Below are positions 15,845-22,484 of a stretch of 39,576 nt of DNA, piece after piece. Numbering within the stretch: position 1 is the first letter of the stretch; the number at the start of each line of letters is the position of its first letter. The stretch covers positions 1 through 39,576 of the forward strand of contig NZ_JAPVLU010000019.1 in NCBI RefSeq assembly GCF_027158205.1, given 5' to 3'. This DNA is from Streptomyces sp. H39-S7 (lineage in GTDB: Bacteria > Actinomycetota > Actinomycetes > Streptomycetales > Streptomycetaceae). Both the position numbers and the translations under genes were made by a program. Below the pieces are notes generated by a model. It searched no databases, was not told the origin of the DNA, and worked only from the letters and a program-made list of their open reading frames with translations.

Positions 15845-17029
15845 CTAGTTATCGTCCTCGTCGATCAGGAAGCCACGCATCGGCGTAGGCGCCTGCTGCA
15901 GCGGTTGCGGCCCCTGCGGCCGCACCGGCGCCATCGGCTGGGTCATCGCCGGCGACATCTGCTGCTGGCCCCCGTACGTCGGGTTCGGGCCGCTGTGGCC
16001 CATCCCCTGGTTCCCGTACGACTGGTTCTGGCCGCTGTTGTGGCCCATCGCACCGGCACCGGCCGAAGCCATGCCACCGCCCATGGACCCACCCATCGTC
16101 CCGCCGCCCATGGAGGGAGCGGGGAGCGACGCGGCGGCCGGAGCACGCGGCGGAGCCAGCGAGTCGTCCGCCTGGGTCTCCAGCTGGCGCAGCTGGCTCT
16201 CCAGGTAGGACTTCAGACGGGTCCGGTACTCGCGCTCGAAGCCGCGCAGATCCTCGACCTTGCGCTCCAGCGTGGCGCGGGCGGACTCCAGCGAGCCCAT
16301 CGCGACGCGGTGCTTTTCCTGCGCGTCCCGCTCCAGGGCGTCAGCCTTGGCACGGGCGTCCCGCTCCAGACCCTCGGCCCGGCTGCGCGCCTCGCCGACG
16401 ATCTTGTTGGCCTCGGAACGGGCCTCCGCGATCGCCTGGTCGGCGGTCTGCTGCGCCAGCGACAGGACCCTGGCCGCGCTGTCGCCACCGGGCGACTGCT
16501 GCTGCATGGGGTGCTGCTGCTGCTGCATCGGATGCTGCTGCTGCATGGGGTGCTGCTGCTGCATGGGGTGCTGCTGGCCCATGTTGTTCTGGCCCATCGG
16601 ACCCTGGCCCATGTTGTTCTGGCCCATCGGACCCTGACCCATGGGGCCCTGGCCCATCGGACCGGGACCGTGCTGCTGCTGGGCGCTCGGCCCGGCGGGC
16701 AGCTGCAGCGCGCCGGACTGCTGCTGGGGCTGCCCCATCTGCTGGGGCGGACCCATCTGTCCCGGCGGCACGGGCTGCGGTCCGGATATGGCCGCGGGGA
16801 CCGGACGGTCCTGCGATTCCGGCTTGCGCATGCCCTGCTGCTGGTTCTGGGCGGCGGCTCGGGTGGCCGCGGCCAGTTTGGCCCGCAGGTCCTCGTTTTC
16901 TCGCAGGAGCCTGGTCAGCTCTCCCTCGACCTCATCGAGGAAGGCGTCGACCTCGTCCTCGTCATAGCCTTCTCGGAGGCGGACGGTCGTGAACTGCTTG
17001 TTCCGCACGTCCTCGGGGGTCAGCGGCAT
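15845..17029 (-). CDS. divIVA: DivIVA (Wag31) polar growth determinant
   Basis: 394 residues from the ATG at 17027-17029, with a GAGGTGAAG ribosome site. The N-terminal DivIVA domain (MPLTPEDVRNKQFTTVRLREGYDEDEVDAFLDEV, shown as a description of residues 1-34 by its landmarks PEDVRNKQF and DEDEVDAFL) binds curved membrane. A first coiled coil follows (to about 60). A long Gln/Pro/Gly/Met-rich linker (about 65-180) contains tandem GPMGQ and QQHPM repeats. A second long coiled coil covers about 185-290, and a low-complexity Gly/Met/Gln tail ends in FLIDEDDN. Streptomyces DivIVA sits at hyphal tips and directs apical wall growth and branching. It lies at the downstream end of the dcw cluster. 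Confidence 0.96.
   Translation of the reverse strand: MPLTPEDVRNKQFTTVRLREGYDEDEVDAFLDEVEGELTRLLRENEDLRAKLAAATRAAAQNQQQGMRKPESQDRPVPAAISGPQPVPPGQMGPPQQMGQPQQQSGALQLPAGPSAQQQHGPGPMGQGPMGQGPMGQNNMGQGPMGQNNMGQQHPMQQQHPMQQQHPMQQQQHPMQQQSPGGDSAARVLSLAQQTADQAIAEARSEANKIVGEARSRAEGLERDARAKADALERDAQEKHRVAMGSLESARATLERKVEDLRGFEREYRTRLKSYLESQLRQLETQADDSLAPPRAPAAASLPAPSMGGGTMGGSMGGGMASAGAGAMGHNSGQNQSYGNQGMGHSGPNPTYGGQQQMSPAMTQPMAPVRPQGPQPLQQAPTPMRGFLIDEDDN
16496..16570 (-). repeat. 18-bp tandem repeats encoding QQHPM units in divIVA
   Basis: Four consecutive units of ctgctgctgcatggggtg (plus-strand reading) occur at 16496-16513, 16514-16534 (a 21-base variant with one extra ctg and two changes), 16535-16552 and 16553-16570. 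They encode the repeated HPMQQQ pattern of the linker. Exact copies separated by one variant imply slippage or unequal exchange. Confidence 0.9.
16574..16663 (-). repeat. 30-bp tandem repeats encoding GPMGQ/NNMGQ units in divIVA
   Basis: Two perfect 30-base copies (16574-16603 and 16604-16633) are followed by a third diverged copy (16634-16663). They encode alternating GPMGQ and NNMGQ pentapeptides. All preserve the reading frame, so copy-number change would alter only linker length. Confidence 0.9.
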
Positions 17030-17058
17030 CTCTTCACCTCAACGTGATCGTCGACATA

Positions 17059-17092
17059 TCGGGAGTCCGCATCGTTCATCACAGACTCCCGA
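17059..17092 (-). terminator. Hairpin over the ylmG stop, upstream of divIVA
   Basis: A perfect 9-base inverted repeat (17059-17067 with 17084-17092) has a 16-base loop. One arm lies in the last ylmG codons and the loop contains the ylmG stop (17079-17081). It could reduce read-through from ylmG into divIVA, consistent with divIVA needing its own control. There is no T-tract. Confidence 0.5.
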
Positions 17093-17363
17093 CAACGCGG
17101 AGCAGGATGAGCACGATGATCATCAATACGAAGAAGGACAGGTCGAGCGCCACGCCCCCGAGACGCAGCGGCGGAATGAACCGCCGCAGAAGCTTGAGTG
17201 GCGGATCGGTGACAGTGTAGGTGGCCTCAAGGACCACCACCATCGGCTTCCCAGGTTGCCACGAGCGCGCGAACTGGAAGACGTAATCCATCACCAACCG
17301 GAAGATCAGCACGATCAGGAAGCACATCAGCACGATGTAGAGCACCTGTAGTGCGTAGCTCAT
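17079..17363 (-). CDS. ylmG: YggT/YlmG family membrane protein
   Basis: 94 residues from the ATG at 17361-17363, with a GAGAGGGAAG ribosome site. Two membrane segments (about 5-27 and 70-90) flank a short loop with the family pattern VTDPPLKLLRRFIPPLRLGGVALDLS, described here by its landmarks DPPLKLLRRFIPP. YggT/YlmG proteins are linked genetically to division and osmotic shock tolerance and are conserved beside sepF. It is embedded in the ylmE-sepF-ylmG-divIVA order. Confidence 0.93.
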   Translation of the reverse strand: MSYALQVLYIVLMCFLIVLIFRLVMDYVFQFARSWQPGKPMVVVLEATYTVTDPPLKLLRRFIPPLRLGGVALDLSFFVLMIIVLILLRVVGSL

Positions 17364-17425
17364 CGCGCTTCCCTCTCCCCTGCTCGCCTTCGGCCTGTTG
17401 GCCGGATTTCCTCGGTGTGTGGTGC

Positions 17426-18022
17426 TCAGCTCTGGTTGAAGAACCCGCCCTCAGCGATGCGAGCCTTGTCCTCCGCCGTGACATCGACGTTAGCAGGCGA
17501 CAGCAGGAACACCTTCTGCGTCACCCGCTCGATGCTGCCGTGCAGGCCGAAGACCAGGCCGGCGGCGAAGTCGACAAGGCGCTTCGCGTCCGTGTCGTCC
17601 ATCTCCGTCAGATTCATGATCACCGGTGTGCCCTCGCGGAAGTGTTCCCCGATGGTACGGGCTTCGTTGTAGGTACGGGGGTGAAGTGTGGTGATCCGGT
17701 ACGGCTCACGCTCGGACACGACCTTGGGCATGATCACCGGTGCGTTCTTCTCCATGCTGTGGCGTTCGGGTGTGATGGACGCCACTGGGGCGATCCGCGG
17801 TTCGCGGGGTGCGGGCGCATGGACGAGTCGTGCCGGTTCGTCCTGTTGTGGCTGGTGCTGGGCGAGCTGATTGTGCTGATTGTGCTGGTTGCGTGGCCTG
17901 TGGTTGCGCTCAGGCTCCGGCTCGGGTTCGAACTCGTCGTCGGGATCGAATCCCGGGCCGTCGTACCCGTCGTCCTCCACGAGGCCGAGGTAGACCGCCA
18001 TCTTGCGCATCGCGCCGGCCAT
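17426..18022 (-). CDS. sepF: SepF, FtsZ-binding membrane anchor
   Basis: 198 residues from the ATG at 18020-18022, with GAGAGGA upstream. The N-terminal amphipathic helix (AGAMRKMAVYLGLVEDD) should bind membrane. An acidic and then Gln/His/Asn-rich linker follows (about 25-75, with NQHNQHNQ repeats). The SepF core (about 105-185) contains GTPVIMNLTEMDDTDAKRL and DFAAGLVFGLHGSI. Actinomycetes lack FtsA, and SepF is the Z-ring membrane tether. The AT-rich gap upstream (AATAAATATGG near 18050) may carry a promoter, but boxes are not clear. Confidence 0.95.
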   Translation of the reverse strand: MAGAMRKMAVYLGLVEDDGYDGPGFDPDDEFEPEPEPERNHRPRNQHNQHNQLAQHQPQQDEPARLVHAPAPREPRIAPVASITPERHSMEKNAPVIMPKVVSEREPYRITTLHPRTYNEARTIGEHFREGTPVIMNLTEMDDTDAKRLVDFAAGLVFGLHGSIERVTQKVFLLSPANVDVTAEDKARIAEGGFFNQS

Positions 18023-18086
18023 GCTCTGCGTCCTCTCAGCGGGGAAAGACCATATTTATTGCTGTGGTCCGACTTGGTTGGTGACG

Positions 18087-18818
18087 TTACCGGAGCCCGG
18101 GACGGACTCCGAGTACCGCAGTACCGACGCGTACATGTGTCGCTCCCGCCGCCACCGCCTGCTCCAGGTCGGCGCTCATCCCTGCGGAGACCATCGTGGC
18201 AGCCGGATGGGCCGCGCGCAGGCCGGATGAGATTTCCGCCAGCCGATCGAAGGCCGCGCGGGGTTGGCCCCGGTAGGGGCCGTCGAGCGGGGCGACGGTC
18301 ATCAGCCCGTCGAACCGGAGGCCCGGCGCGCCCGCGATCGCGTCGGCGAGGCCGTCGACGACGTCGGGCGCGACACCGCCCCTGCCGCCCTGGGTCCCTG
18401 ACTCGGCGTCAAGCGCCACCTGCACCAGGCAGCCCACCTCGCGGCCGCGGGCGACGGCCGCGGCCGACAGCGCGTCGACCAGCCGGAGCCGGTCGACGGA
18501 GTGCACGACATCGGCGTAACCGACCACGGAACGGACTTTATTGGTCTGCAACTGGCCCACGAAGTGCCAGGTCAGCGACAGATCAGCACACTCGGCCGCC
18601 TTCGGGGCGGCGTCCTGGTCGCGGTTCTCCGCGACCTGCCGAACGCCGAGTTCCGAGAGAAGACGCACATCGCTCGCGGGGTAGGTCTTGGTGACCACGA
18701 CGAGCGTCACGTCCTTGCGGTCGCGTCCCGCCGCGTCGCACGCGGCGGTGATGCGCTCCTCGACCCGGGCCAGATTCGCGGCCAGTAGGGCCTTGCGGTC
18801 CGTCACTGCCTCGCTCAC
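18087..18818 (-). CDS. ylmE: YggS/YlmE family PLP-binding protein
   Basis: 243 residues from a GTG at 18816-18818, with GAAGGAA upstream. This is the PLP homeostasis (PLPBP) fold: the PLP-lysine occurs in the early strand VTLVVVTKTYPASDV, HFVGQLQTNK is the family signature, and the late GMSADLEQAVAAGATHVRVGTAVLG closes the barrel (landmarks GMSADL and RVGTA). The family is a single-domain alanine-racemase-like barrel that buffers pyridoxal phosphate and affects amino-acid pools; no catalytic activity is known. In Streptomyces it normally follows ylmD, which is absent here. Confidence 0.94.
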   Translation of the reverse strand: MSEAVTDRKALLAANLARVEERITAACDAAGRDRKDVTLVVVTKTYPASDVRLLSELGVRQVAENRDQDAAPKAAECADLSLTWHFVGQLQTNKVRSVVGYADVVHSVDRLRLVDALSAAAVARGREVGCLVQVALDAESGTQGGRGGVAPDVVDGLADAIAGAPGLRFDGLMTVAPLDGPYRGQPRAAFDRLAEISSGLRAAHPAATMVSAGMSADLEQAVAAGATHVRVGTAVLGVRPGLR

Positions 18819-19034
18819 GTTCCTTCATTCGATCTGATGGTATGAACATGGGATATCTCACCCGTAGCCGTACCGAATCGGGCGAGTTGGGCGGAACGCA
18901 GCGAACGGCGCTCATCGCGCCCCCCTTTCACGAGGGACGAGATGCGCGCCGTTCACCGAGGGGCTGCACCCAGCACAGCCACTTCACGGACAAGAGGACA
19001 AGAAGGTCACTTCACCCCAGGAACTGAGGGAAGG
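18819..19034 (-). other. ftsZ-ylmE spacer where ylmD is expected
   Basis: This gap of 216 bases holds no ylmD (laccase-domain) gene and no recognisable remnant of one. A short reading frame opens at an ATG (18913-18915) behind a good GAAAGGGGGG ribosome site, but its continuation only shadows ylmE. A CATACC element near 18845 could be a -10 for ylmE. The duplicated 13-mer is listed separately. Confidence 0.6.
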
Positions 19035-19042
19035 TCACTTCA
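19002..19042. repeat. 13-bp direct repeat over the ftsZ stop codon
   Basis: gaaggtcacttca occurs at 19002-19014 and again, identically, at 19030-19042, 28 bases start to start. The second copy contains the ftsZ stop (19035-19037). The arrangement looks like a duplication of the 3' end of ftsZ or a scar of local rearrangement. Confidence 0.85.
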
Positions 19043-20258
19043 GGAAGTCGGGAACGTCCAGTTCCTCGGCCGCGGAGTCCTGGTAGGGACGGGCCGGCGG
19101 CACGTGAGGCGGGGCGACGGGCGTTGCCGGCACCTCGTTGGACGGACCGGCCGGCTCCGGCTCCTCGGCGCGGACCGGCACACTGCCGAGACCGCTGTAG
19201 GAGGTCGGGCGCGGAACCTCGGGCTGGCCGACCCGGGCGGGGGCGGCGGGAGTCTCCTCGCGGGCGCCGTACGCGCCGAGCACCTTGTCGCGGCTGCCCT
19301 TGGGCGGCGGCTGGCCGCCGTCGAAGCCGGCCGCGATGACGGTGACCCGGACCTCGTCGCCGAGCGCGTCGTCGATGACCGCGCCGAAGATGATGTTGGC
19401 CTCGGGGTGCGCGGCCTCGCTCACCAGCTGGGCCGACTCGTTGATCTCGAACAGGCCGAGGTCGGAGCCGCCGGAGATGGAGAGCAGCACGCCGCGGGCA
19501 CCGTCGATGGACGCTTCGAGCAGCGGCGAGGAGATGGCCATCTCCGCGGCCGCGACCGCGCGGTCGTCGCCGCGGGCCGAACCGATGCCCATCAGGGCGG
19601 AACCCGCTTCGGACATCACCGACTTCACATCGGCGAAGTCCAGGTTGATGAGACCCGGGGTGGTGATCAGGTCGGTGATCCCCTGCACACCCGACAGCAG
19701 GACCTGGTCCGCGGACCGGAACGCGTCGAGCACGCTGACCTGGCGGTCCGAGATGGACAGCAGCCGGTCGTTGGGGATGACGATGAGGGTGTCGACATTG
19801 TCGCGGAGACCGGCAATGCCGTCCTCGGCCTGGTTTGCGCGGCGGCGTCCTTCGAAGGTGAAGGGCCGGGTGACCACACCGATCGTCAGAGCGCCCAGCG
19901 AGCGGGCGATGTTGGCGACCACGGGCGCGCCGCCGGTGCCGGTGCCGCCGCCCTCGCCCGCCGTGACGAAGACCATGTCGGCGCCCTTGAGCACCTCTTC
20001 GATCTCTTCACGGTGGTCCTCGGCGGCCTTGCGGCCGACATCGGGGTTCGCGCCGGCGCCGAGGCCGCGGGTGAGTTCGCGGCCGACGTCGAGCTTGACG
20101 TCGGCGTCGCTCATCAGGAGGGCCTGCGCATCGGTGTTGATCGCGATGAACTCGACGCCCTTGAGACCGACCTCGATCATCCGGTTGATGGCGTTGACGC
20201 CACCGCCGCCGATTCCGACGACCTTGATGACTGCGAGGTAGTTCTGCGGTGCTGCCAC
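19035..20258 (-). CDS. ftsZ: Cell division GTPase FtsZ
   Basis: 407 residues from a GTG at 20256-20258, with AGAGG upstream. The tubulin-type GTP-binding signature is AGEGGGTGTGGAPV, and the T7 synergy loop region includes NLDFADVKSVMSEAGSALMG (landmark NLDFADVK). A Pro/Glu-rich linker leads to the C-terminal peptide DVPDFLK, the likely SepF-binding tail. FtsZ forms the ladders of Z-rings that divide aerial hyphae into spores; in Streptomyces it is needed for sporulation septation but not for viability. The upstream gap contains inverted repeats and a candidate promoter, in keeping with known developmental control of ftsZ. Confidence 0.98.
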   Translation of the reverse strand: MAAPQNYLAVIKVVGIGGGGVNAINRMIEVGLKGVEFIAINTDAQALLMSDADVKLDVGRELTRGLGAGANPDVGRKAAEDHREEIEEVLKGADMVFVTAGEGGGTGTGGAPVVANIARSLGALTIGVVTRPFTFEGRRRANQAEDGIAGLRDNVDTLIVIPNDRLLSISDRQVSVLDAFRSADQVLLSGVQGITDLITTPGLINLDFADVKSVMSEAGSALMGIGSARGDDRAVAAAEMAISSPLLEASIDGARGVLLSISGGSDLGLFEINESAQLVSEAAHPEANIIFGAVIDDALGDEVRVTVIAAGFDGGQPPPKGSRDKVLGAYGAREETPAAPARVGQPEVPRPTSYSGLGSVPVRAEEPEPAGPSNEVPATPVAPPHVPPARPYQDSAAEELDVPDFLK

Positions 20259-20327
20259 GTCGAAGGCCTCTCGCCTCGAGTTACGTATGCCTGTGGGACG
20301 GTCGGTACGCTCGCCGGTGCTGCCCCG

Positions 20328-20352
20328 AACCCTAACGCTGAGGTTTAGGGTT
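20328..20352. promoter_or_regulatory. Inverted repeat AACCCTAA/TTAGGGTT in ftsZ leader
   Basis: A perfect 8-base inverted repeat (20328-20335 with 20345-20352) has a 9-base spacer, about 70-95 bases upstream of the ftsZ start and downstream of the candidate promoter. It could be an operator or a leader-RNA hairpin. Confidence 0.6.
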
Positions 20353-20361
20353 ACCAGTATG

Positions 20362-20388
20362 CCTGTCCCATGCGTTCCTTGGGACAGG
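20362..20388. promoter_or_regulatory. Inverted repeat CCTGTCCCA/TGGGACAGG in ftsZ promoter region
   Basis: A perfect 9-base inverted repeat (20362-20370 with 20380-20388) has a 9-base spacer and lies directly downstream of the candidate -10. The length and symmetry suit a dimeric repressor or activator site. The base pentamer GACAC (20388-20392), the published WhiA core, abuts it. Confidence 0.55.
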
Positions 20389-20418
20389 ACACTAAGTCGA
20401 CAAGCGGTGTGCGTTCAA
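20389..20418 (-). promoter_or_regulatory. Candidate ftsZ promoter
   Basis: Read on the minus strand, TTGAAC (complement of 20413-20418) and TAGTGT (complement of 20389-20394) are 18 bases apart, close to the vegetative consensus. Streptomyces ftsZ is known to have several promoters in the ftsQ-ftsZ gap; this is the clearest match I can see. Confidence 0.55.
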
Positions 20419-20507
20419 CGAACACGCCGAACCTCCCGTTTTTCTTTTGACCCTATGTGATCACGGCCCGGTCGGGCGAACCAGGGGGCGAACCGGGATA
20501 CCCGGCG

Positions 20508-21290
20508 TCAACTTCCCGATGCCGCGGGGGCGCTGGGAGCGCTTACATCGAATCTGTTCGCGTTTTTCGCCGCCTTCATCAGAGCGGTCAGCACCGCCGC
20601 CTTCCGCGATCCGTCTTCGGCACTCCCCCACACCACCGTCCGACCGCCGGACAGTTCGACGATGACGCTGTCATAGGACCGCATCCTGATGACGCGGGCA
20701 TCCTTGCGGACGGAATCGGGGAGCTTCGCGGAGACTTCGACGGCGGCCCGCAGCATGGCCTTTGTTCCGAAGTGCAGAAGGCTCGGAGACTGATCCGCGG
20801 TCAATTCCACGAGAGGCGCGCCGGCGGGCGCGGTGACGACGGTGGCGAAACGTACGCCTTCCGCGTCCACTTCGATGAACTTCCCGCCGCTTTTGAGTAC
20901 CGCGGAAGGCGTTCTCTCGGTCACTTTCAGATCGATGGTGTGCGGCCAGTCGCGTTCGACGGTCACCTCGCGGATCCGCGGCAGGGCGGCGAGCAGCCGG
21001 CGCTCGACAGCGCCGGTGTCGACCGAGGCGAGCGGACCCCGGAGCGGTACGCCCGCGGCGGCGCGGACCTCTTCGGCGGTCAGCACGTCGGTGCCGCTGA
21101 CCGTGACGCGCTCGGCCCGCAGCCACGACGAGCCGTAGACCAGCCAGGTCCCGGCGGCGGCCGACAGCGTCACGAGGACGAGCAGGATCAGCACGGCGCG
21201 GCGCACGCGCTTGCGGCGGGCGGGGGTGCGCCGCGCGGGGGCGGTCGGCTCCGCCGTCCCGCCGCGCTCGACGGTGGTCGGTCCGGCCAT
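20508..21290 (-). CDS. ftsQ: Division protein FtsQ
   Basis: 260 residues from the ATG at 21288-21290. A basic, Pro/Thr/Ala-rich cytoplasmic head (1-30) precedes one membrane segment (about 32-52). A POTRA domain follows (WLRAERVTVSGTDVLTAEEV is its start; landmarks VTVSG and LTAEEV), then the FtsQ/DivIB domain with VERDWPHTIDLKVTER-type sequence (landmark RDWPHTIDL). FtsQ scaffolds FtsL, FtsB and the FtsWI synthase. It is the last gene before ftsZ and lies 93 bases after murG, with two hairpins between. Confidence 0.94.
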   Translation of the reverse strand: MAGPTTVERGGTAEPTAPARRTPARRKRVRRAVLILLVLVTLSAAAGTWLVYGSSWLRAERVTVSGTDVLTAEEVRAAAGVPLRGPLASVDTGAVERRLLAALPRIREVTVERDWPHTIDLKVTERTPSAVLKSGGKFIEVDAEGVRFATVVTAPAGAPLVELTADQSPSLLHFGTKAMLRAAVEVSAKLPDSVRKDARVIRMRSYDSVIVELSGGRTVVWGSAEDGSRKAAVLTALMKAAKNANRFDVSAPSAPAASGS

Positions 21291-21317
21291 GCGTTCGCCC
21301 CTTCCTGCGCCCTGGCC

Positions 21318-21379
21318 GCCCCCGGAGCGTGACCGGGGGCCGCCCCTGGGCGGGCTTCGTTCTCCAGCCCGCCCAGGGG
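21318..21379 (-). terminator. Tandem hairpins between murG and ftsQ
   Basis: There are two adjacent perfect inverted repeats: 8 bases (21318-21325 with 21333-21340, 7-base loop) and 14 bases (21343-21356 with 21366-21379, 9-base loop). They fill almost the whole murG-ftsQ gap. The larger begins five bases after the murG stop on the transcribed strand and is strong enough to act as a terminator or attenuator inside the dcw cluster. Confidence 0.75.
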
Positions 21380-21383
21380 GCTC

Positions 21384-22478
21384 CTATCCTGCCCGGCGGG
21401 CGGCGATCGCCTCGTACACCATGCCGACCAGCAGGTCGTCGGCGTCGGGGCGGCCGAACTCGGCGGCGTGGCGGGACATCTCGTACAACCGGTGCGGATC
21501 GGTCAGCACCGGGAGCACGTTGCCGATGACCCAGTCCGGGGTCACCTCCGCGTCGTCCACCAGCAGCCCGCCGCCGGCCTTGACCAGCGGCTGCGCGTTG
21601 AGGCGCTGTTCGCCGTTGCCGATGGGCAGCGGGACGTAGGCGGCCGGGAGGCCGACCGCGGACAGCTCGGCGACCGTCATCGCGCCGGCCCGGCAGAGCA
21701 TCATGTCGGCCGCCGCGTAGGCCAGATCCATCCGGTCGATGTACGGAACCGGCCGGTAGGGCGGCATTCCGGGCATGTTGTCGGCGATCGGCAGTTCGTT
21801 CTTCGGGCCGACGGCGTGCAGGATCTGGACGCCGGACTGCTGCAGCCGCGAGGCGACCGTGGCGATCACCTCGTTGAGCCGGCGGGCACCCTGGGAGCCG
21901 CCGGACACGAGCAGCGTCGGAAGGTTCTGGTCCAGTCCGAAGTAGGCCCGCGCCTCGGCGCGCACGGCGGCCCGGTCGAGGGTGGCGATCGTCCGGCGCA
22001 GCGGGATCCCGATGTAGCGGGCGTTGCGCAGCTTGCTGTCCGGGCTGCTGACGGCCACGCCGTGGGCGTAGCGGGAGCCGATCTTGTTGGCGAGGCCCGG
22101 GCGGGCGTTGGCCTCGTGGACGACGATCGGCACGCCGAGGCGCTTGGCGGCGAGGTAGCCGGGCAGTGCGACGTAGCCGCCGAACCCGACGACCACGTCG
22201 GCCTTGGTGCGTTCCAGGATCTGCTCGGCGGCCTTGATGGTGCCGCGCAGCCGTCCGGGGACGGTGATCAGTTCGGGCGTGGGGCGTCGTGGCAGCGGAA
22301 CGGCCGGGATCAGCGCCAGTTCATAGCCGCGCTCCGGGACGAGCCTGGTCTCCAGGCCTTTTTCCGTGCCGAGCGCCGTGATTCCTACGGTCGGATCCTG
22401 CCTGCGCAGGGCATCGGCGAGCGCGAGCGCAGGCTCGATGTGGCCGGCGGTCCCCCCGCCGGCGAGTACGACATGCAC
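21384..22478 (-). CDS. murG: UDP-GlcNAc:lipid I N-acetylglucosamine transferase
   Basis: 364 residues from a GTG (22476-22478). It is a GT28 glycosyltransferase with two Rossmann domains. The N-terminal domain carries the glycine-rich loop AGGGTAGHIEP (residues 6-16) and the membrane-associated GFGGYVALPG. The C-terminal domain carries SGGSQGARRLNE and the UDP-GlcNAc site region RAGAMTVAELSAVGLP. It makes lipid II from lipid I at the cytoplasmic membrane face. It starts 6 bases after ftsW ends. Confidence 0.97.
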   Translation of the reverse strand: MHVVLAGGGTAGHIEPALALADALRRQDPTVGITALGTEKGLETRLVPERGYELALIPAVPLPRRPTPELITVPGRLRGTIKAAEQILERTKADVVVGFGGYVALPGYLAAKRLGVPIVVHEANARPGLANKIGSRYAHGVAVSSPDSKLRNARYIGIPLRRTIATLDRAAVRAEARAYFGLDQNLPTLLVSGGSQGARRLNEVIATVASRLQQSGVQILHAVGPKNELPIADNMPGMPPYRPVPYIDRMDLAYAAADMMLCRAGAMTVAELSAVGLPAAYVPLPIGNGEQRLNAQPLVKAGGGLLVDDAEVTPDWVIGNVLPVLTDPHRLYEMSRHAAEFGRPDADDLLVGMVYEAIAARRAG

Positions 22479-22484
22479 CGAAAT

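Noticed and set aside
16496..16663. Regular direct repeats as a CRISPR array
   Set aside because: Units are contiguous without spacers, keep the divIVA frame and encode simple peptides.
14162..17047. Long plus-strand frame across ileS and divIVA
   Set aside because: It is a shifted-frame shadow of ileS followed by the antisense of divIVA, it runs through the terminators, and it has no plausible start site or domain.
18583..18915. Short minus-strand frame with a good ribosome site in the ftsZ-ylmE gap, possible ylmD remnant or leader peptide
   Set aside because: After about 30 codons it only overlaps ylmE out of frame, and the unique part shows no ylmD-like sequence. It is kept only as a note in the spacer entry.
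20328..20352. TTAGGGTT/AACCCTAA as telomere-like or replication repeat
   Set aside because: It is a single inverted pair, not an array, and lies inside the ftsZ upstream region of a core chromosomal cluster.
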